DNA of 64,000 nucleotides from Trichinella spiralis (taxonomy: Eukaryota > Nematoda > Enoplea > Trichinellida > Trichinellidae), in contig CM012954.1 of the NCBI GenBank assembly GCA_000181795.3, positions 6,800,228 to 6,864,227 on the forward strand. Direction: 5' to 3'. Each line of letters opens with the position of its first letter. Within the stretch, counting starts at the first letter, position 1. This document shows, piece after piece, positions 37,876 through 55,158 of the stretch. The notes under the pieces were generated by a model. It had not been told where the DNA came from and ran no database searches. It saw nothing but the letters and a program-made list of their open reading frames with translations. The position numbers and the translations under genes are program-made.

Positions 37876-40307
37876 CTATAAACGAAATAAATCCAACAGT
37901 TCAACATATTCTGGTGATGGACTTGGTCCGATTGCTTCACGAAGAATTTCCTGTCCATTTTCACTGATGGGAATTTTCTGAAATTGGAAAATTAACTCTT
38001 AAATGCTGCACGGCTACGTTGTTTAAAAGCACAGTTTTCAACCTGGTGATATTCAATCAGAGAATTCAACGAAGAATGGACTATTTGTTTCGAACCAACA
38101 AAATGGTAACCTTCTTTAAAGCTGAGCACCATGAAGTGCTTCACCTTAAAGCCGGCTTGATAGGACAACACGTAGCCGCATATTTTCTCACTGATACGTA
38201 CCAAATAGGCTCCAACTTGTTTTGCATGCAGCAGTCGTTCTGCGTCGGATCTGTTCAATATCCCATGAAACCAAAAAGCAAAAGTCCTCCTATCCATCTC
38301 TACACCAGCGGCACGAGGAAACTCCTCCGTTCTGTACCACTGCAATATAGCTGAGCGAGATAGATGAGACTGATCCATTCGAGCTGACACATTTGCAGGC
38401 TTTTCGTCATACCTGAAAAAATTCATTTTAACAACGCCATGATAGCAGCCCAACAACAACTAACGTTTTTGGTAATGCTTGAACCCGACTATCGACGCTC
38501 AACGTTTGAAGCCAATGCTGCTCTCGAGCTTTCCTAGCCATCGATCGAATCTGCTCTTCAACATCTCGTAAAACATCTTCTATACATTCGAACAACAATG
38601 CATTCATTATTTTAAATGACAATAACGAAAAAATGAAAAAGATTACCTGAAACGGGAATTTTCTGTATTCCATTGGCAATGTTCATTTCTTCCATTCTTG
38701 CATCGAAGTTGAAATCCAACTCGTCCAAACTGGCATTTCCATTTCCATTATTCGGCAACTGCTTTTCTAGGCCATTCTCTTGCTGAAACAACAGTAAATG
38801 CGTGTAATTTCAAATTCCACAAAGTTTTATGCACACTTTATCCCATATAACCGGCATAAGCAGTTCCACATCGCATTTGCTGCTCAATAAAACCGCTGAC
38901 TACACTTTGATGACGTAAATTTTTAATTGCACCTTCTTTTAAAAATTATTTTTCTACATTCACTGCGGCAGAATTTGATAGCGCAAATAATTACTAGCTC
39001 ACTTCATTTCTTACAACAAAGCAACAACAATAATAAAAGCAATATAAATGAAGTGAAAGGCAAATATACACTTATTTCTCAAATATTGCATTTTTTGATT
39101 TGTCATTACATGCACGCCAAACAGCTCACTTTTATTAACCTTAATTACCAGTTACGATCAAGTTTAAAATTCTTACAGTAAGTCAGCCATCATGACATCA
39201 TATAAAATTTAGTTACATTACGTAAATACTTGTAAATATTACAAATGACAAAAATTCAACTTTATGAAATTTCGGAAATTTTTTTCCTTTCTTATTTTTA
39301 CTGCTACAACTACGTCACTTCAACTTTAGCATCCAGTTTCTACATGATAAATTTCTTTTCTCAAATACTAAGCAGTTTTCTTCAAAATGTACATAAAATA
39401 GGCTTTTGATTAATTTAAATTAAAACTAATTTTCAGAATAACCTCAACGCTTCAACAATATACCAAAGATAACGTTATTTAGCCGCCGTTTCTGGCATAA
39501 ACAAAACCAACATCAACTTGCGCCCCAGAGAACTGAATAAACATAATCGTCAGACGCCGTCGGTACAACAAAGGACAACTACAACAAATAAATAAATAAA
39601 ATGATCGTAACGTACAAAAGTGTCAAACAGTCAGAGAACAGGTTTGCCAGCTTGTTGTTTAAGTACTGCTTGAACAGCGTGCTATAGCAAACTGTGTCCA
39701 CCTTATAGGCCATTAAGAAGGAAAAAGAAATTTTTCCTGGTTGAAAGTATTATCAGAAAAACGGTGATGCAGTTTATTAGCAATGCAGCAATACAACAAC
39801 TATTTGCCAGCTAAAGCCGCTATTTTTCAAAAATAAAAATGCTCACTCGTCCAGTGCTCATCTACGTTGTACAATAAATCCTCATTTTCTTACGGCGTCC
39901 GTGAACTCGGACGTGGGGAAACTCAAGGTTGACGGATATGAAGAAAATAATGGTCAACTTACTTTGAAAGTTTCACCGTTGAGCTCGTTATTTTTGGCAG
40001 AATAAAGTTCACGGTCGGTCATGTCGTCTGGGATGCTTTCGACCGGGCTGCCGCGCTCCTGGTCTTCGCCAAGAACCCAAACACAAGGTTCACCCTTTTC
40101 GTCCAAAATCCATTTAACTCGCGTTTCGGAACGCTTAGATACCGTGGCCGGCTCAATCTTCTCAAGCTCCTTTTCTCGTAGCATCCACCGACGCACTTGT
40201 TCTTCACGCATCTTACAAAACAGCAGCTGCTTTTGCGACTCATCCAACTCTGCTAGCAACAACGGATCGACGTAAAGATCATTCAGAATCTTTTCCAAAA
40301 TGCTCAT
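37876..40307 (-). CDS. SH2D4A: SH2 domain-containing adaptor, SH2D4A/B-like
   Basis: Cytoplasmic phosphotyrosine adaptor. Model in transcript order: 40307-39977, 38932-38852, 38766-38647, 38579-38465, 38412-38043 and 37977-37876; 372 aa. The N-terminal exon matches SH2D4A strongly (LYVDPLLLAELDESQKQLLF, CKMREEQVRRW), followed by a helical basic segment, the WYRTEEFPRAAG linker and one SH2 domain near residues 235-325 (WFHGILNRSDAERLL, YLVRISE with the phosphotyrosine-binding Arg, ICGYVLSYQ). The tail ISENGQEILREAIGP...YVELLDLF parallels the SH2D4 C-terminus. Splicing around the second and third exons is uncertain: a stronger donor (gtaagt) exists at 39962 but does not join in phase, and the third exon could start at 38782 instead. 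Confidence 0.85.
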
Positions 40308-41278
40308 GCCGATCGCTTTATGCACAACAGCAACAATGCATCACTAAAGAAAAATGAAATAATATAAAGTAACAAGAAAAAATATTCAACCAACGAAAAC
40401 CAATCATCAAATATTGGAATAAAAATTTCTTTTCAAAAAGAGAAAAAAAAGGAAAACTGGGACACTTTGTCCCAAGCAAACAAAGTGAAGAATGAATCCC
40501 CACAGTCGCCAGCGCATTGCATCACGACTGTTGGAAAACGCAACCGGACATAAACGGAGCAACGCCAAGCCAGCATCACTTCAAGCCAAGCAAACAGCCA
40601 ACAAGGCGACACAAACAACCTGTTCTGCACTAATTTAAATCGACACGTATTCACAAAAACAAATGAAGCATTGCGGAAAAACTTTTTTTCCAAAATCAAG
40701 CAACAAGCGCAATTTTACCGAAAAAAACAAAGCATTAAACAATTAAACTTACAACAGCCACTGTCAATTGAATTGGATTATAAATTTGTGCAAATAAAAA
40801 AATAAAACAATTCTATTCGCACTATTCTGCACTAAGCAGTCAAGAATGACTTGATTAGCAGTCAGGCTAAGCGGTTCAACACCAATGCAAAAAAAAGCAG
40901 TCGATGAACACCACCACCACCAGGATTGATTACGAAGGCTGCTTCAAACCAGATGTCTTACTGTTAAAAAATTGAAAATATGCAGGTTTCATTCGCTTAA
41001 AAAATAATTTCTAAAATTCAGTTTCAAATTAAAAAACAATTTTGAATTAAAAAAATTTTCAATTAATTTTCAACATATCCATTTTTAGAAATATTTATAT
41101 TTGACCAAACATAAATTCGCAAATACATTCAGATGGCTGCAAAATTTGAAATTCAAAAATATTTCTTCAAATTCAGCAAATTGTCATCACATTCCCATAG
41201 TTCACAACTAGCGACCATTTGAACACTGACATTTTATTTAAGATAAAAAAGTCGCATATATGTGAGAGATTAATAATA
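40308..41278. other. intergenic region between U1C 3' end and SH2D4-like 5' end
   Basis: About 970 bp without coding support. It contains the near-perfect palindrome at 40458-40474 and, on the minus strand, acceptor-like TTTCTTTAG about 35 bases before the SH2D4-like start. Some of it may be 5' UTR. Confidence 0.5.
40458..40474. promoter_or_regulatory. 17-bp palindrome TGGGACA-CTT-TGTCCCA
   Basis: A perfect 7-bp inverted repeat with a 3-bp spacer, about 150 bp upstream of the SH2D4-like start codon. No known factor is assigned. Confidence 0.4.
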
Positions 41279-42061
41279 TCACTGCGCAGGTCGGGGAGGA
41301 ACTGCTTGCGGCGTTATTTGCATTGGTCTAGGAATCGGACCTGGATGACCACTTCCGACTGGCATAGGTGCACCATGGGGCGGCACTACTCCTTGTATTG
41401 GTGGCCGAACAACATTCTCTTAAAAAAATTAATAAAACAAAAAAAACAATTAAATAATTTACTTACGAGGCATGCTTGACATTGGATTTGGTGGCGGAAC
41501 CATATAAGGAACTCCTGGTGTCATTCCCGGCAAATTCATTCCTTGAGGTGGAATGCCGACAGGCACTACAAAACAAACATTAAACAGGCCAAAATTACAG
41601 TATAAAATTTGAGCTCACTTCCTGGAACTGATCCTGGAACCATGGCTCCTGGAGGAATCATAGGTGGGCGCATCATACCCACAATTGGATTTGCTGGAAT
41701 CTTTCCTTCTTTAAATGCTTTGGCTTAAAACAAACAATTTCAAAAAACATGACATTCGATAACCGAAATTTTTACCAGTTGCGTCCACCAACTTCTGAGC
41801 TTGATCTTCCATCCATTGTTGGTAATACATTCGAACGTTTTCTTTGTGCTTTCGACCACTGTTGTGTGTCTTACGAACAGATGGCTGAAATTGTTTATCA
41901 AAATCAACACAAATCTCCAATAAATCAACACAAATATAAAATTTTCAAATACTAAATACTATCAAAACTTGATTCCAAAAATGAAGAAAAGAAAAAAAAA
42001 ATTAACTTACCGAATCATGTGTCAGATGGGTGTCGCAATAATCACAAAAATATTTCGGCAT
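41279..42061 (-). CDS. SNRPC: U1 small nuclear ribonucleoprotein C
   Basis: U1 snRNP component that stabilises pairing of U1 RNA with the 5' splice site. Five exons in transcript order: 42061-42011, 41884-41776, 41723-41619, 41565-41467 and 41418-41279; 167 aa (human 159). The N-terminus is the diagnostic U1C zinc finger: [17 protein letters not shown] then [17 protein letters not shown], with two Cys and two His. It is followed by the conserved helix [21 protein letters not shown] and a Pro/Gly/Met-rich tail. Two of the four acceptors are AAG, notable in a gene whose product takes part in splice-site choice. On the minus strand, acceptor-like TTTTTTTAG lies 13 bases upstream of the ATG. Confidence 0.96.
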
Positions 42062-43155
42062 TTCTGACCAGCAACTAAAAAAATTTTAATGCCAAAATTT
42101 GAATATAAATTAAAAGTTTCAGATAAAAACAGATAAACAAATATCGGGAAATAGAGACATATAGAACATACATACATAAATACAAGAACACATAAATAAA
42201 ATATAAAAAGATCATACTTATATTCAAACTGCTTTAAAGGAAATTGCAGTAGAACAACAGCTGCGCTGAAATAAATTACGTTGTAACCTGTTGCATAAAA
42301 TAAACAGTTTTGTAACTCTCAAGTACTAATGTTTCTGTAGAGCATTCTTGAATAATTTTTCTAAGTTTTGCAAAATTCGAATTTGAACAGCTATCCTAAG
42401 TTTACATTATCAAGATATATGTATTTTTTTCATAAAACTTCTTACAACTATGCTGCTTTTCTTTTCGACAGTTTGTACAATTTTAAAACTTATAATTTAT
42501 TTCGTTGTTTTCTAGCTGATATATTACTTTAATGCCTGAATATCTTTATGTATGCTTATTTTATCATATTACTTTCATCATTTCTAATTAGCGGCTTTTA
42601 TATATTAGTGCAGATCCTTTTTTTTAAAGAAAAACTTGAATTTTCTAATACAGTGCATTATATAGTATGCTGATATATACTACACTGATATATAGTACAA
42701 ACGATTAAGCTGTCTTAAAATGATAAGCTTTAATTCATGGAAAGTTTTGACATTTTAAGATGCCGTGTTTTTACAGTAGGATGTATTAGTTTACATGCTT
42801 TTCAATTCAAAAATACAGTAATGCTGTTACATTTTAATTTTGCGCAGGTTTTTTAGATTTGAAGTTTGAACTATAAAAGAAGCTAAGGTATATTTTGTTT
42901 AAAATAAAAAATTATTTATAAAAAATGATTATAAAAAGAATAATTCACGCTTTGCTTTTTATATTTTGTCTTTACTATGTGTATGTGAATAATTGTATTA
43001 TCTGTTTAAACTTTGAAGCAGTGTTTTATGTATATTCATTGATATTGTTATTTTAAAATTATTATGTTATAAGCTTAAAATTTCTATGCTTAACTGTTAT
43101 TAATTGTTTGATGTTGGTATAAATAACACTTTGGCAATTTTATCTAGTAGACGTA
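42062..43155. promoter_or_regulatory. divergent intergenic region, U1C (-) and THOC1 (+)
   Basis: 1.09 kb of very AT-rich DNA between two start codons. No exon-like frame is seen. Confidence 0.5.
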
Positions 43156-45207
43156 ATGGAAGTTGATGAAAATGCGTCTGAAATAACAGCAATAGAGAAC
43201 TGTCAAGATTCATCACAAGAAATGATGCAAGTAGACAACGATGAACCACCTTCAAGTAAATTTGGTTCAAATGAAGTATACTCAAATGTTGTACAAGCAA
43301 TCAAGTTTCAAAACAGCCAATCGCTTATAGAAGCCTCACAGTTGTTACTTAGCAAAAATGACGATTCACTGACAAAGCGAATCGTTGAGACTGCATTCAG
43401 AGGTGTTGGGTTGGAATTGTTGAGCATGGAAGCTCCAACTGAAGAGCTGTTTTCTTTGCTTGATTTCAGTTTGAAAGTTTGCAAAGAAGGCATTGGCTCT
43501 AAAGCGACGTTTTTCTTCATTCTTTCTGATATGTGCGAAGTACGTTTCGACGATTACGAGTCGATTTACAAATTTCTCATCGAACGCGAAGCTTTACTTC
43601 ACGAATTGCTTCTAATTCCAAGCTGTAATAGTTATTTGTTGAGAATAGTCAATTCGATGTTAAAACGTTTGTCCAGGATTATCAACGCTGAGCTATGCGG
43701 GCGTCTGAGTGCGTTTTTGACCAAATGTTTGCCATTTTTGGACAAGTCTGGTTTAAATGCTACTGGAGAATGTGAGCCGTTGCTTGACGCTGAGTTAATC
43801 AGCTTCCCCGACGAGGATGAAGAGTTAGTTGAACAGTTCGCCGAAAGTGCTTATTATTTGCGTGATGAGTTCATTACGTTGCCGGAGAAAACGGAAGAGA
43901 AGAAATTCAACCGTTCCTTATACAGTAGTTTCTGCTTGACGAAAAAGCTACTAGCCGAACCGACGAATTGTTGCGAAACGGAGGATGATTGGTATCAGTT
44001 CAAACAAGCGGTGGACAAAGTGCTTACACACATGTCTCATCCACCTTTGCCATTCGACCGTACGTATTCTTCGCTGATGAATCAAGCTGTGGCGAGGGAG
44101 TTGTCTTTACCTGGAGGCTTTTATCTTCCTGAGCCGAAGATGTTTATGCTTCAGATTAACGATGTCTCGTTTGTGAGTACCTTTCTGATGGAACAGCTTA
44201 TCGTGCTGGACTATTTGATTGAACAGAATCGATGCTTGAATACGACCGTTCACGATTTGGAATCTTCGTCTGGGAAACATCGTTGGTTACTTTCAACGTA
44301 TAACAATTGCTATCAATTGCTGAAAGCAATGCCAGACGGCGAAGCTGCGACGTTTCATTTGAATCTGCAGCTCGACAATGAAAAGCTCTGGGGCCAATGG
44401 AAGCAAGATAATTATCCAGATGTGAGGGTAAAACCAACAGCGATTGTTCAATCACTACGTCGAGGCGAACATAGACCGTACGTGAAAGGCTTTTTCGATT
44501 TGGGCAATCCAACACTGACTAAATTATGGAATCTTTGTCCGAACAATGTAGACTCTTGGCGTGGCATCGGATGCCAGGCGGTGCCGGAAGTAAAGGCTTT
44601 CATCTCTGAAGCGGTTAACCAGGCCTCACCAGAAGTGCAGATGCCTATGGAGTTGAAAAAAGTATCAGATGAGAATTTCAAATGGATTGGTTATCGTTTC
44701 ATGGCTGAGAAAAGCCGTTCGTTTGGCATGTTCACAGAAAAGCAAATATTAAACACGTCGAAATATTTAGAAAGCATGCTTGTCGTCACTGCCATGGATC
44801 TCAGTCTGCCAAGTGATTGGGATTACAATCTTTTCGACCATACATTTTTCAAAGAAGTCATACCGGACGTGTATGTATTGAACGCGCTATTTTTCGGCGG
44901 TACGTCCAAATCAAGAATATTCATGTTCGATGGATTGGTGACGCAAGATTTGGTACAAAAATTGGCAACCAAGCTGGCGCATAAGTGGAAAGAAATTCTT
45001 CCACACTTAAAATTATCCGCCGATGTACAACTGGCATGCAAAAACTGTAGCGTGCCAGCCGATTCGTTCAAGACGATGATGACCGCATGGATACGTAATG
45101 GAAAAGACGCGACAATTCGAAATTTGAGAAGCGCTCTGTTGCAGGCTGAAGTTTATGACGAATCCATAGCAAAAGTGCTTCTTTTCAGGACAAATCCACG
45201 TCCTTAA
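43156..45207 (+). CDS. THOC1: THO complex subunit 1 (HPR1/p84), single exon
   Basis: Core subunit of the nuclear THO/TREX complex, coupling transcription to mRNA export. An uninterrupted frame of 683 aa (human 657) starts at ATG 43156, with acceptor-like TTTTATCTAG 8 bases upstream. Matches to the family include CLPFLDKSGLN, LTKLWNLCPNN and, at the C-terminus, a death-domain-like fold (VQKLATKLAHKWKEILPHLK...MMTAWIRNGKDATIRNL). An acidic, Asp/Glu-rich N-terminus precedes the helical body. It is the only gene in the window with no intron, while its neighbours are interrupted every 100-200 bases. Base composition is less AT-rich than the flanks, as for other exons. A retrotransposed origin is possible, but the frame is fully intact. 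Poly(A) signal AATAAA at 45253. Confidence 0.92.
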   Translation: MEVDENASEITAIENCQDSSQEMMQVDNDEPPSSKFGSNEVYSNVVQAIKFQNSQSLIEASQLLLSKNDDSLTKRIVETAFRGVGLELLSMEAPTEELFSLLDFSLKVCKEGIGSKATFFFILSDMCEVRFDDYESIYKFLIEREALLHELLLIPSCNSYLLRIVNSMLKRLSRIINAELCGRLSAFLTKCLPFLDKSGLNATGECEPLLDAELISFPDEDEELVEQFAESAYYLRDEFITLPEKTEEKKFNRSLYSSFCLTKKLLAEPTNCCETEDDWYQFKQAVDKVLTHMSHPPLPFDRTYSSLMNQAVARELSLPGGFYLPEPKMFMLQINDVSFVSTFLMEQLIVLDYLIEQNRCLNTTVHDLESSSGKHRWLLSTYNNCYQLLKAMPDGEAATFHLNLQLDNEKLWGQWKQDNYPDVRVKPTAIVQSLRRGEHRPYVKGFFDLGNPTLTKLWNLCPNNVDSWRGIGCQAVPEVKAFISEAVNQASPEVQMPMELKKVSDENFKWIGYRFMAEKSRSFGMFTEKQILNTSKYLESMLVVTAMDLSLPSDWDYNLFDHTFFKEVIPDVYVLNALFFGGTSKSRIFMFDGLVTQDLVQKLATKLAHKWKEILPHLKLSADVQLACKNCSVPADSFKTMMTAWIRNGKDATIRNLRSALLQAEVYDESIAKVLLFRTNPRP

Positions 45208-45687
45208 CAAAATAACAGTTATGTTTATTTATTTATTGTCTGTTGAACCATCAATAAATTCATGCTTTTGCTTATGATTTACTATTCTTGATCATCATTT
45301 GATACCGCTATAAAAAGAAATATGTGTACATTTTATATGTTAAAATAAAATATGAAAATAAATGTGTACCTTGTAGCAACCACTTTCGACTTCTTATACT
45401 CGGCATTTATTTCCTTTACCGTAATTCATACCTGATTATCAATATAATCACTGAACATACAGTCAGCATAAATTGTATTTAAAAAATTTTGCTTTTAAAA
45501 GTGATTAAATTTACATGAAATATAAATTCATACTCCATTTCATAATTCCAAAAATTTATACAATTAATAATAATTTTTAAAAATTGGGCAAACCAATCAA
45601 CGAACAAAAATCGCTGTTGAAGAATTTTGTTTGAAAATTAAATTCATTGAAGTGAAAAGTTTAACATGTCAATCTAAAACACAATAA
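45208..45687. other. convergent 3' region, THOC1 (+) and CUB-protease homologue (-)
   Basis: 480 bp, AT-rich, holding both 3' UTRs. AATAAA at 45253-45258 serves THOC1. Confidence 0.6.
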
Positions 45688-47581
45688 TTATGATGAAATG
45701 TCATTCTGAATTGTTTTCATTATCCAGTCATAGAACATGTTCACATTCAAATAGATGCTGTGCAGTTCATATTGCCTCTCATTGACGGCTGGAAATAATT
45801 TCGTTGTAGCAACGCCGTACAAATACCAAGCGTTGTTTTGGTGAACAATAAGTGGACCACCAACGTCAGTCTGAAAAAAGTGAATAAACAAATTAGCATT
45901 TGAAATCGATCAAGGCAATTCACCGACCGCTGAAATGTATTGACCACCTTGGAAGCTTCGAATACAGATCGTATTTTTGTCAATACTACTCGTATAAGCA
46001 TCCAAACATGGCTGATCGTCGACCAATTCAACAACCGCTTGCTGTAACAGACTGGGAGTTTCTGTAAATAAAATTGACAATAAATACTGCGTTTTATTTA
46101 AACGTTTTACAACAAATTATTAATTCCAACGTCAAACGATAGATACTTTCACTGCTCGTCATATTGTTCCAACCGATGACAACGGCCAGATTGTCGGTTC
46201 CAGTGATCAGAGTTGGATCATCAGAAAGACAGATTGGTATTATCGAAATGGGAAACGCCCTGGCGCAATTGATTTTCAACAACGCAAGACCATCGTGATT
46301 GTCATCATTATCGACACTGCGGAATCGTTCTACTACTTGACAAGTCTGCAAATTATGGACTTGTCACAATCATAAATTGAAAAGAAAACAAAGCCGAACA
46401 AAAAATGAGCTGAACTATTTGTGTTTCTTCGTTTTCAAGGTAATCTTCGCCAACGTCATGTACGCCAAGTTTAACGTGCATATCGTGCAATAGAGAATGT
46501 CTAAGAAAGAGGAAAATTGTTTGGGGGAAAAATATTCAAATTCCAAATGAAAGCTAACAAGCAAGCTGATGACGTCAGCACCCATTTTGAACCGATCAAT
46601 GTGCCTCCACATATTAATTTTTGATCCACATATACTGCTGCTATCCACTGCCAACTGTTCGCTTCAGCTCTGTGCGATCCGATTATCTGTCCAAAGTGGC
46701 TAATCTCGTCATTCTCATCAAGCTTTATCCCTTTGGGTGTGTTTTCATCATCTTCACCGCAAATTTCTACAGGCTTTGGCAAAATAGTGGTTGTCACGAA
46801 CGGTACAACTCAAAAGTAAATACCATTAACGAACAACAGTAACAATTTCATTTCAAATTAAACCTTTTAAAAATGCAATTCCACTTACCAGACTGAAAAT
46901 ACCAACTGAATGAAAAACCAACATATACCGACTCCGGCTTGCCAGGAGCAGAGCAAAATTCAATGACAACTTTGTTCGTTTGAATGCTCTGTGTCTGAGG
47001 AAGATGTTTGCCACAAAAACGCCCTGCAAAATAGAAAAAAAAACAAATACATCATTTCAATTTTTCAACCATTTTCACTGATGCATTTATGCAACTTAAA
47101 CTTGCATACACAACGGTTCGTGCGATGACATTTCACACGGTTTCACCACCAGTGGATCATAATATTGTTCATCATAAGCTGACAAATGATCAACGCATCC
47201 ACCATAAGGCCCAGCTTCGACAGAAAATGGTGATTGAAATTCAACATGAAACTGGGTCTGTGATAACAGATTCAAAAGAAAGATAACTGAACTGTTCAAC
47301 AGAAGCCATATATCAATATGCTTACCACATTTGATTGAAAACTGCTCGAGTGAATAATCCAACGCTGCTTCACCCACTGACCATAAGCTTTGTTTGGCCA
47401 ACCCACAGATTTTATAACTCCATCATCAGCTTCCAAGTGATAAATCTGATGAGGTCCATAATCAACTTGGCTGAAAGCTGTATAAAAATCTGTTCACTGA
47501 ATAATTACAATTTTCAAGCATCAAAAATGATTTTTACTTTACATTCACTGCAAGCATATTTGTAGACAATAAAATAACCAT
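45688..47581 (-). CDS. CUB domain plus inactive trypsin-like serine protease homologue
   Basis: Probably secreted. Nine exons in transcript order: 47581-47538, 47470-47326, 47257-47110, 47023-46889, 46808-46559, 46500-46416, 46345-46147, 46061-45928 and 45870-45688; 440 aa, phases consistent. A short hydrophobic start (MVILLSTNMLAV) may be the signal peptide. CUB domain about residues 25-160 (GVIKSVGWPNKAYG...RFCGKHLP), then an S1 chymotrypsin fold (GTLIGSKWVLTSSAC, LALLKI, VIGWNN, DVGGPLIV). All three triad positions are changed: TAAHC reads TSSAC (His to Ala), NDIALL reads DGLALL (Asp to Gly) and GDSGGP reads TDVGGP (Ser to Val). The activation site (GQIIGS) also lacks the usual basic residue. 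Serine protease homologues of this kind act as binding proteins or cofactors; the role here is unknown. Confidence 0.85.
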
Positions 47582-48766
47582 GATGTAGTTAGTGGCACAA
47601 AATGGAAATTGTTTACAATAAAAAATTAAAAATTAATGTATGATGAATACCACCATTAATAATGCAAACAACACTGATTTCAATTAATTTTAAACATGCT
47701 TTCCAAAGAAGTGAAATAATAAAGCCTACTTTTTTCTTTCAGTTCCAACTTTTGTCATTGTGTATTTTGAAAAAAAAACTTTAAAAAAATAAAAATATAA
47801 TTATAATTTACGAAAAAAATTTGATATTCATAAAGCGGAAAAGCACATTTACCCGAGATGATGAAACAAAATTGAAACAACGAAAAAAAGTTAAAAGAAT
47901 AAGAAAGCAACATCAGAGTATTTGAATTGAAAAGCTGAAACAATAGAGAAACTCCAACTGCTGCGTTTTCGGCAAACAATTTGATAAAGTTAAACTGATA
48001 AGCTGAACCACGCCCGCGCATTTCGGACAAAGAACAAATGCAAACAACATTACACTTTCCCCCTTTTTATTATCAGAAGCCAACCACATTCAGCTTGAAC
48101 CACATATACCTATATATATGTATATATACATATACACATATGGGTGTACATGTAGGTAGGTGAAAGAAGAGGAAAAAAAAAGAAAATAAAATTTTACACG
48201 ATGAAAGCAAATTACGAACAAAAATACATACACACGAGTGTTGATTACAGAATAGAAAAATTATCAGCGAATTACTTGAACACTGAATAATATGAAATCG
48301 ACTCTCTCTTCCTACCATAAATATGTATATGACGACAACAATTGTGTGTGAGTTATAGAAAAATGCTAAATTAATCGATCAATAATCAACTGTAGAAGCG
48401 TTAGTTGAGCAGTGAAAACATAGTTTTGTATCTTTGAGGCTTCCAGCAGAAAACGCAAATCAGCGAAAAACGAACAGGCAGCAAAAACTGTAACATCATC
48501 ATAAATATTAAAAGTATAAAAATGCAAAAGTCAACAACAAAATTATGATAACTGCCGATTTCACAAAAAAAGGAATAATTTTTTCTCACAGATGTGAGAA
48601 GAAAGAAGAAAGAAAGCAGAAAAAAAGGCAAACCGAATGAGTAGAAGGAGCTGAAAGAAAGTAAAATAATAATTATTATTATTATAATAAGCATTATTGT
48701 TGTCATAATAGGTGAATTTTTCAGGTTGTGATTGCTGAATTGATTGGTCTTTTCTTTTAAATTCAT
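47582..48766. other. intergenic region upstream of CUB-protease homologue, downstream of USP gene
   Basis: 1.2 kb, AT-rich, with (TA)n/(CATA) simple sequence near 48103-48138 and purine-rich stretches around 48160-48190 and 48590-48660. Minus-strand open frames here are low-complexity (Phe/Leu-rich) and unsupported. Confidence 0.55.
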
Positions 48767-54165
<5,399 letters not shown>

Positions 54166-55158
54166 TTTATCACACGCTTTACTGATCGTCATTGATTTCT
54201 TAATGACTAATCTATTATAGAAAAACTATAACTAAATGAAAAAAGCATATCACAATGAGCGTTCTTTAAACATAATAGTAAATAGCCAAAACATACAGTT
54301 AAACGTTGGATAAATTTGAATAAAAGATAGAAAAATAACATGCAAAGGAATCAATGTTCTAAAAAAATAATAAAAAGAAAAAGGCAATATCGTACTAAAA
54401 CTAACCGCAAAGTAATCTAATTTTTCAGGAAACCATATACTTCCTTGTGGGCACACAGTATAATAAAATGCAAGTATCTTAAATTGAAATTGCACGATAT
54501 TCTCATTATTACGATGAATATTAGAAATCAAGTTATAATGAAATATTTTTAATAAATTTAAAATATGATGTATAATTTAAAGAAGATATACATTCTAGTT
54601 ACAAATTCACAAAATGAAGATTAAAATGTCAGATATGACTACGAATATCAAAAGCATTTTCTGCACTTCTGGAGTTTTAAAATCAATATTTAAAAGAGAA
54701 ATCATTGTGCTTAATATGCAAACAAATAATTATTTACTAGTTATTCAATGTTCTTTCGTATGGAGACAGTTTAATTTATAATGCAACTAAAGCGTAATTA
54801 TTTAAATATTAATTTTAAACAATCGACTTAATCAAATTTTATAAAAAATATAATGCAAATGTAAGCATAAAGTGATGATAATGATATTACATACTTGATT
54901 TATTTTTTACTGTTATTGAATGATTAGTTGCTAATGTTTTCATTAGCATCCCGTATTTTTAAAAGGTGTGTCAAATTTTGCGAACAGTAAAACCTTTTCT
55001 AAATGAATGACGTCATTTCGATAATTATAATATATATCTTACTGATAGAGTAAATTTGCATAATTTTTGTAAATAGTTAAATGTTGATCAACTTTCTTAA
55101 AGAGTAGTTATTTATTCATGAACAATTTAGATTCAAAGCAATCGAAAATTCAGTAAAA
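54166..55158. promoter_or_regulatory. divergent intergenic region, USP (-) and glyoxalase II (+)
   Basis: About 1 kb between start codons, with no coding support; a minus-strand frame at 54250-54531 is low-complexity. It holds the CRE-type palindrome at 55008. Confidence 0.5.
55008..55015. promoter_or_regulatory. CRE/ATF-type palindrome TGACGTCA
   Basis: A perfect CREB/ATF consensus octamer in the divergent spacer, 144 bp before the glyoxalase II start codon. The same octamer also occurs by chance inside two coding exons of this window, so function is uncertain. Confidence 0.4.

Noticed and set aside
37992-38042. Continuation of the SH2D4-like SH2 exon to the stop codon at 37992, with a further exon at 37977.
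   Set aside because: It would leave a 19-bp intron. Using the donor at 38042 gives a 65-bp intron and the family's C-terminus.
43308-45210. Several antisense frames over THOC1 (e.g. 44198-44515, 44823-45071).
   Set aside because: Shadows of the sense codons; the sense frame is a full THOC1.
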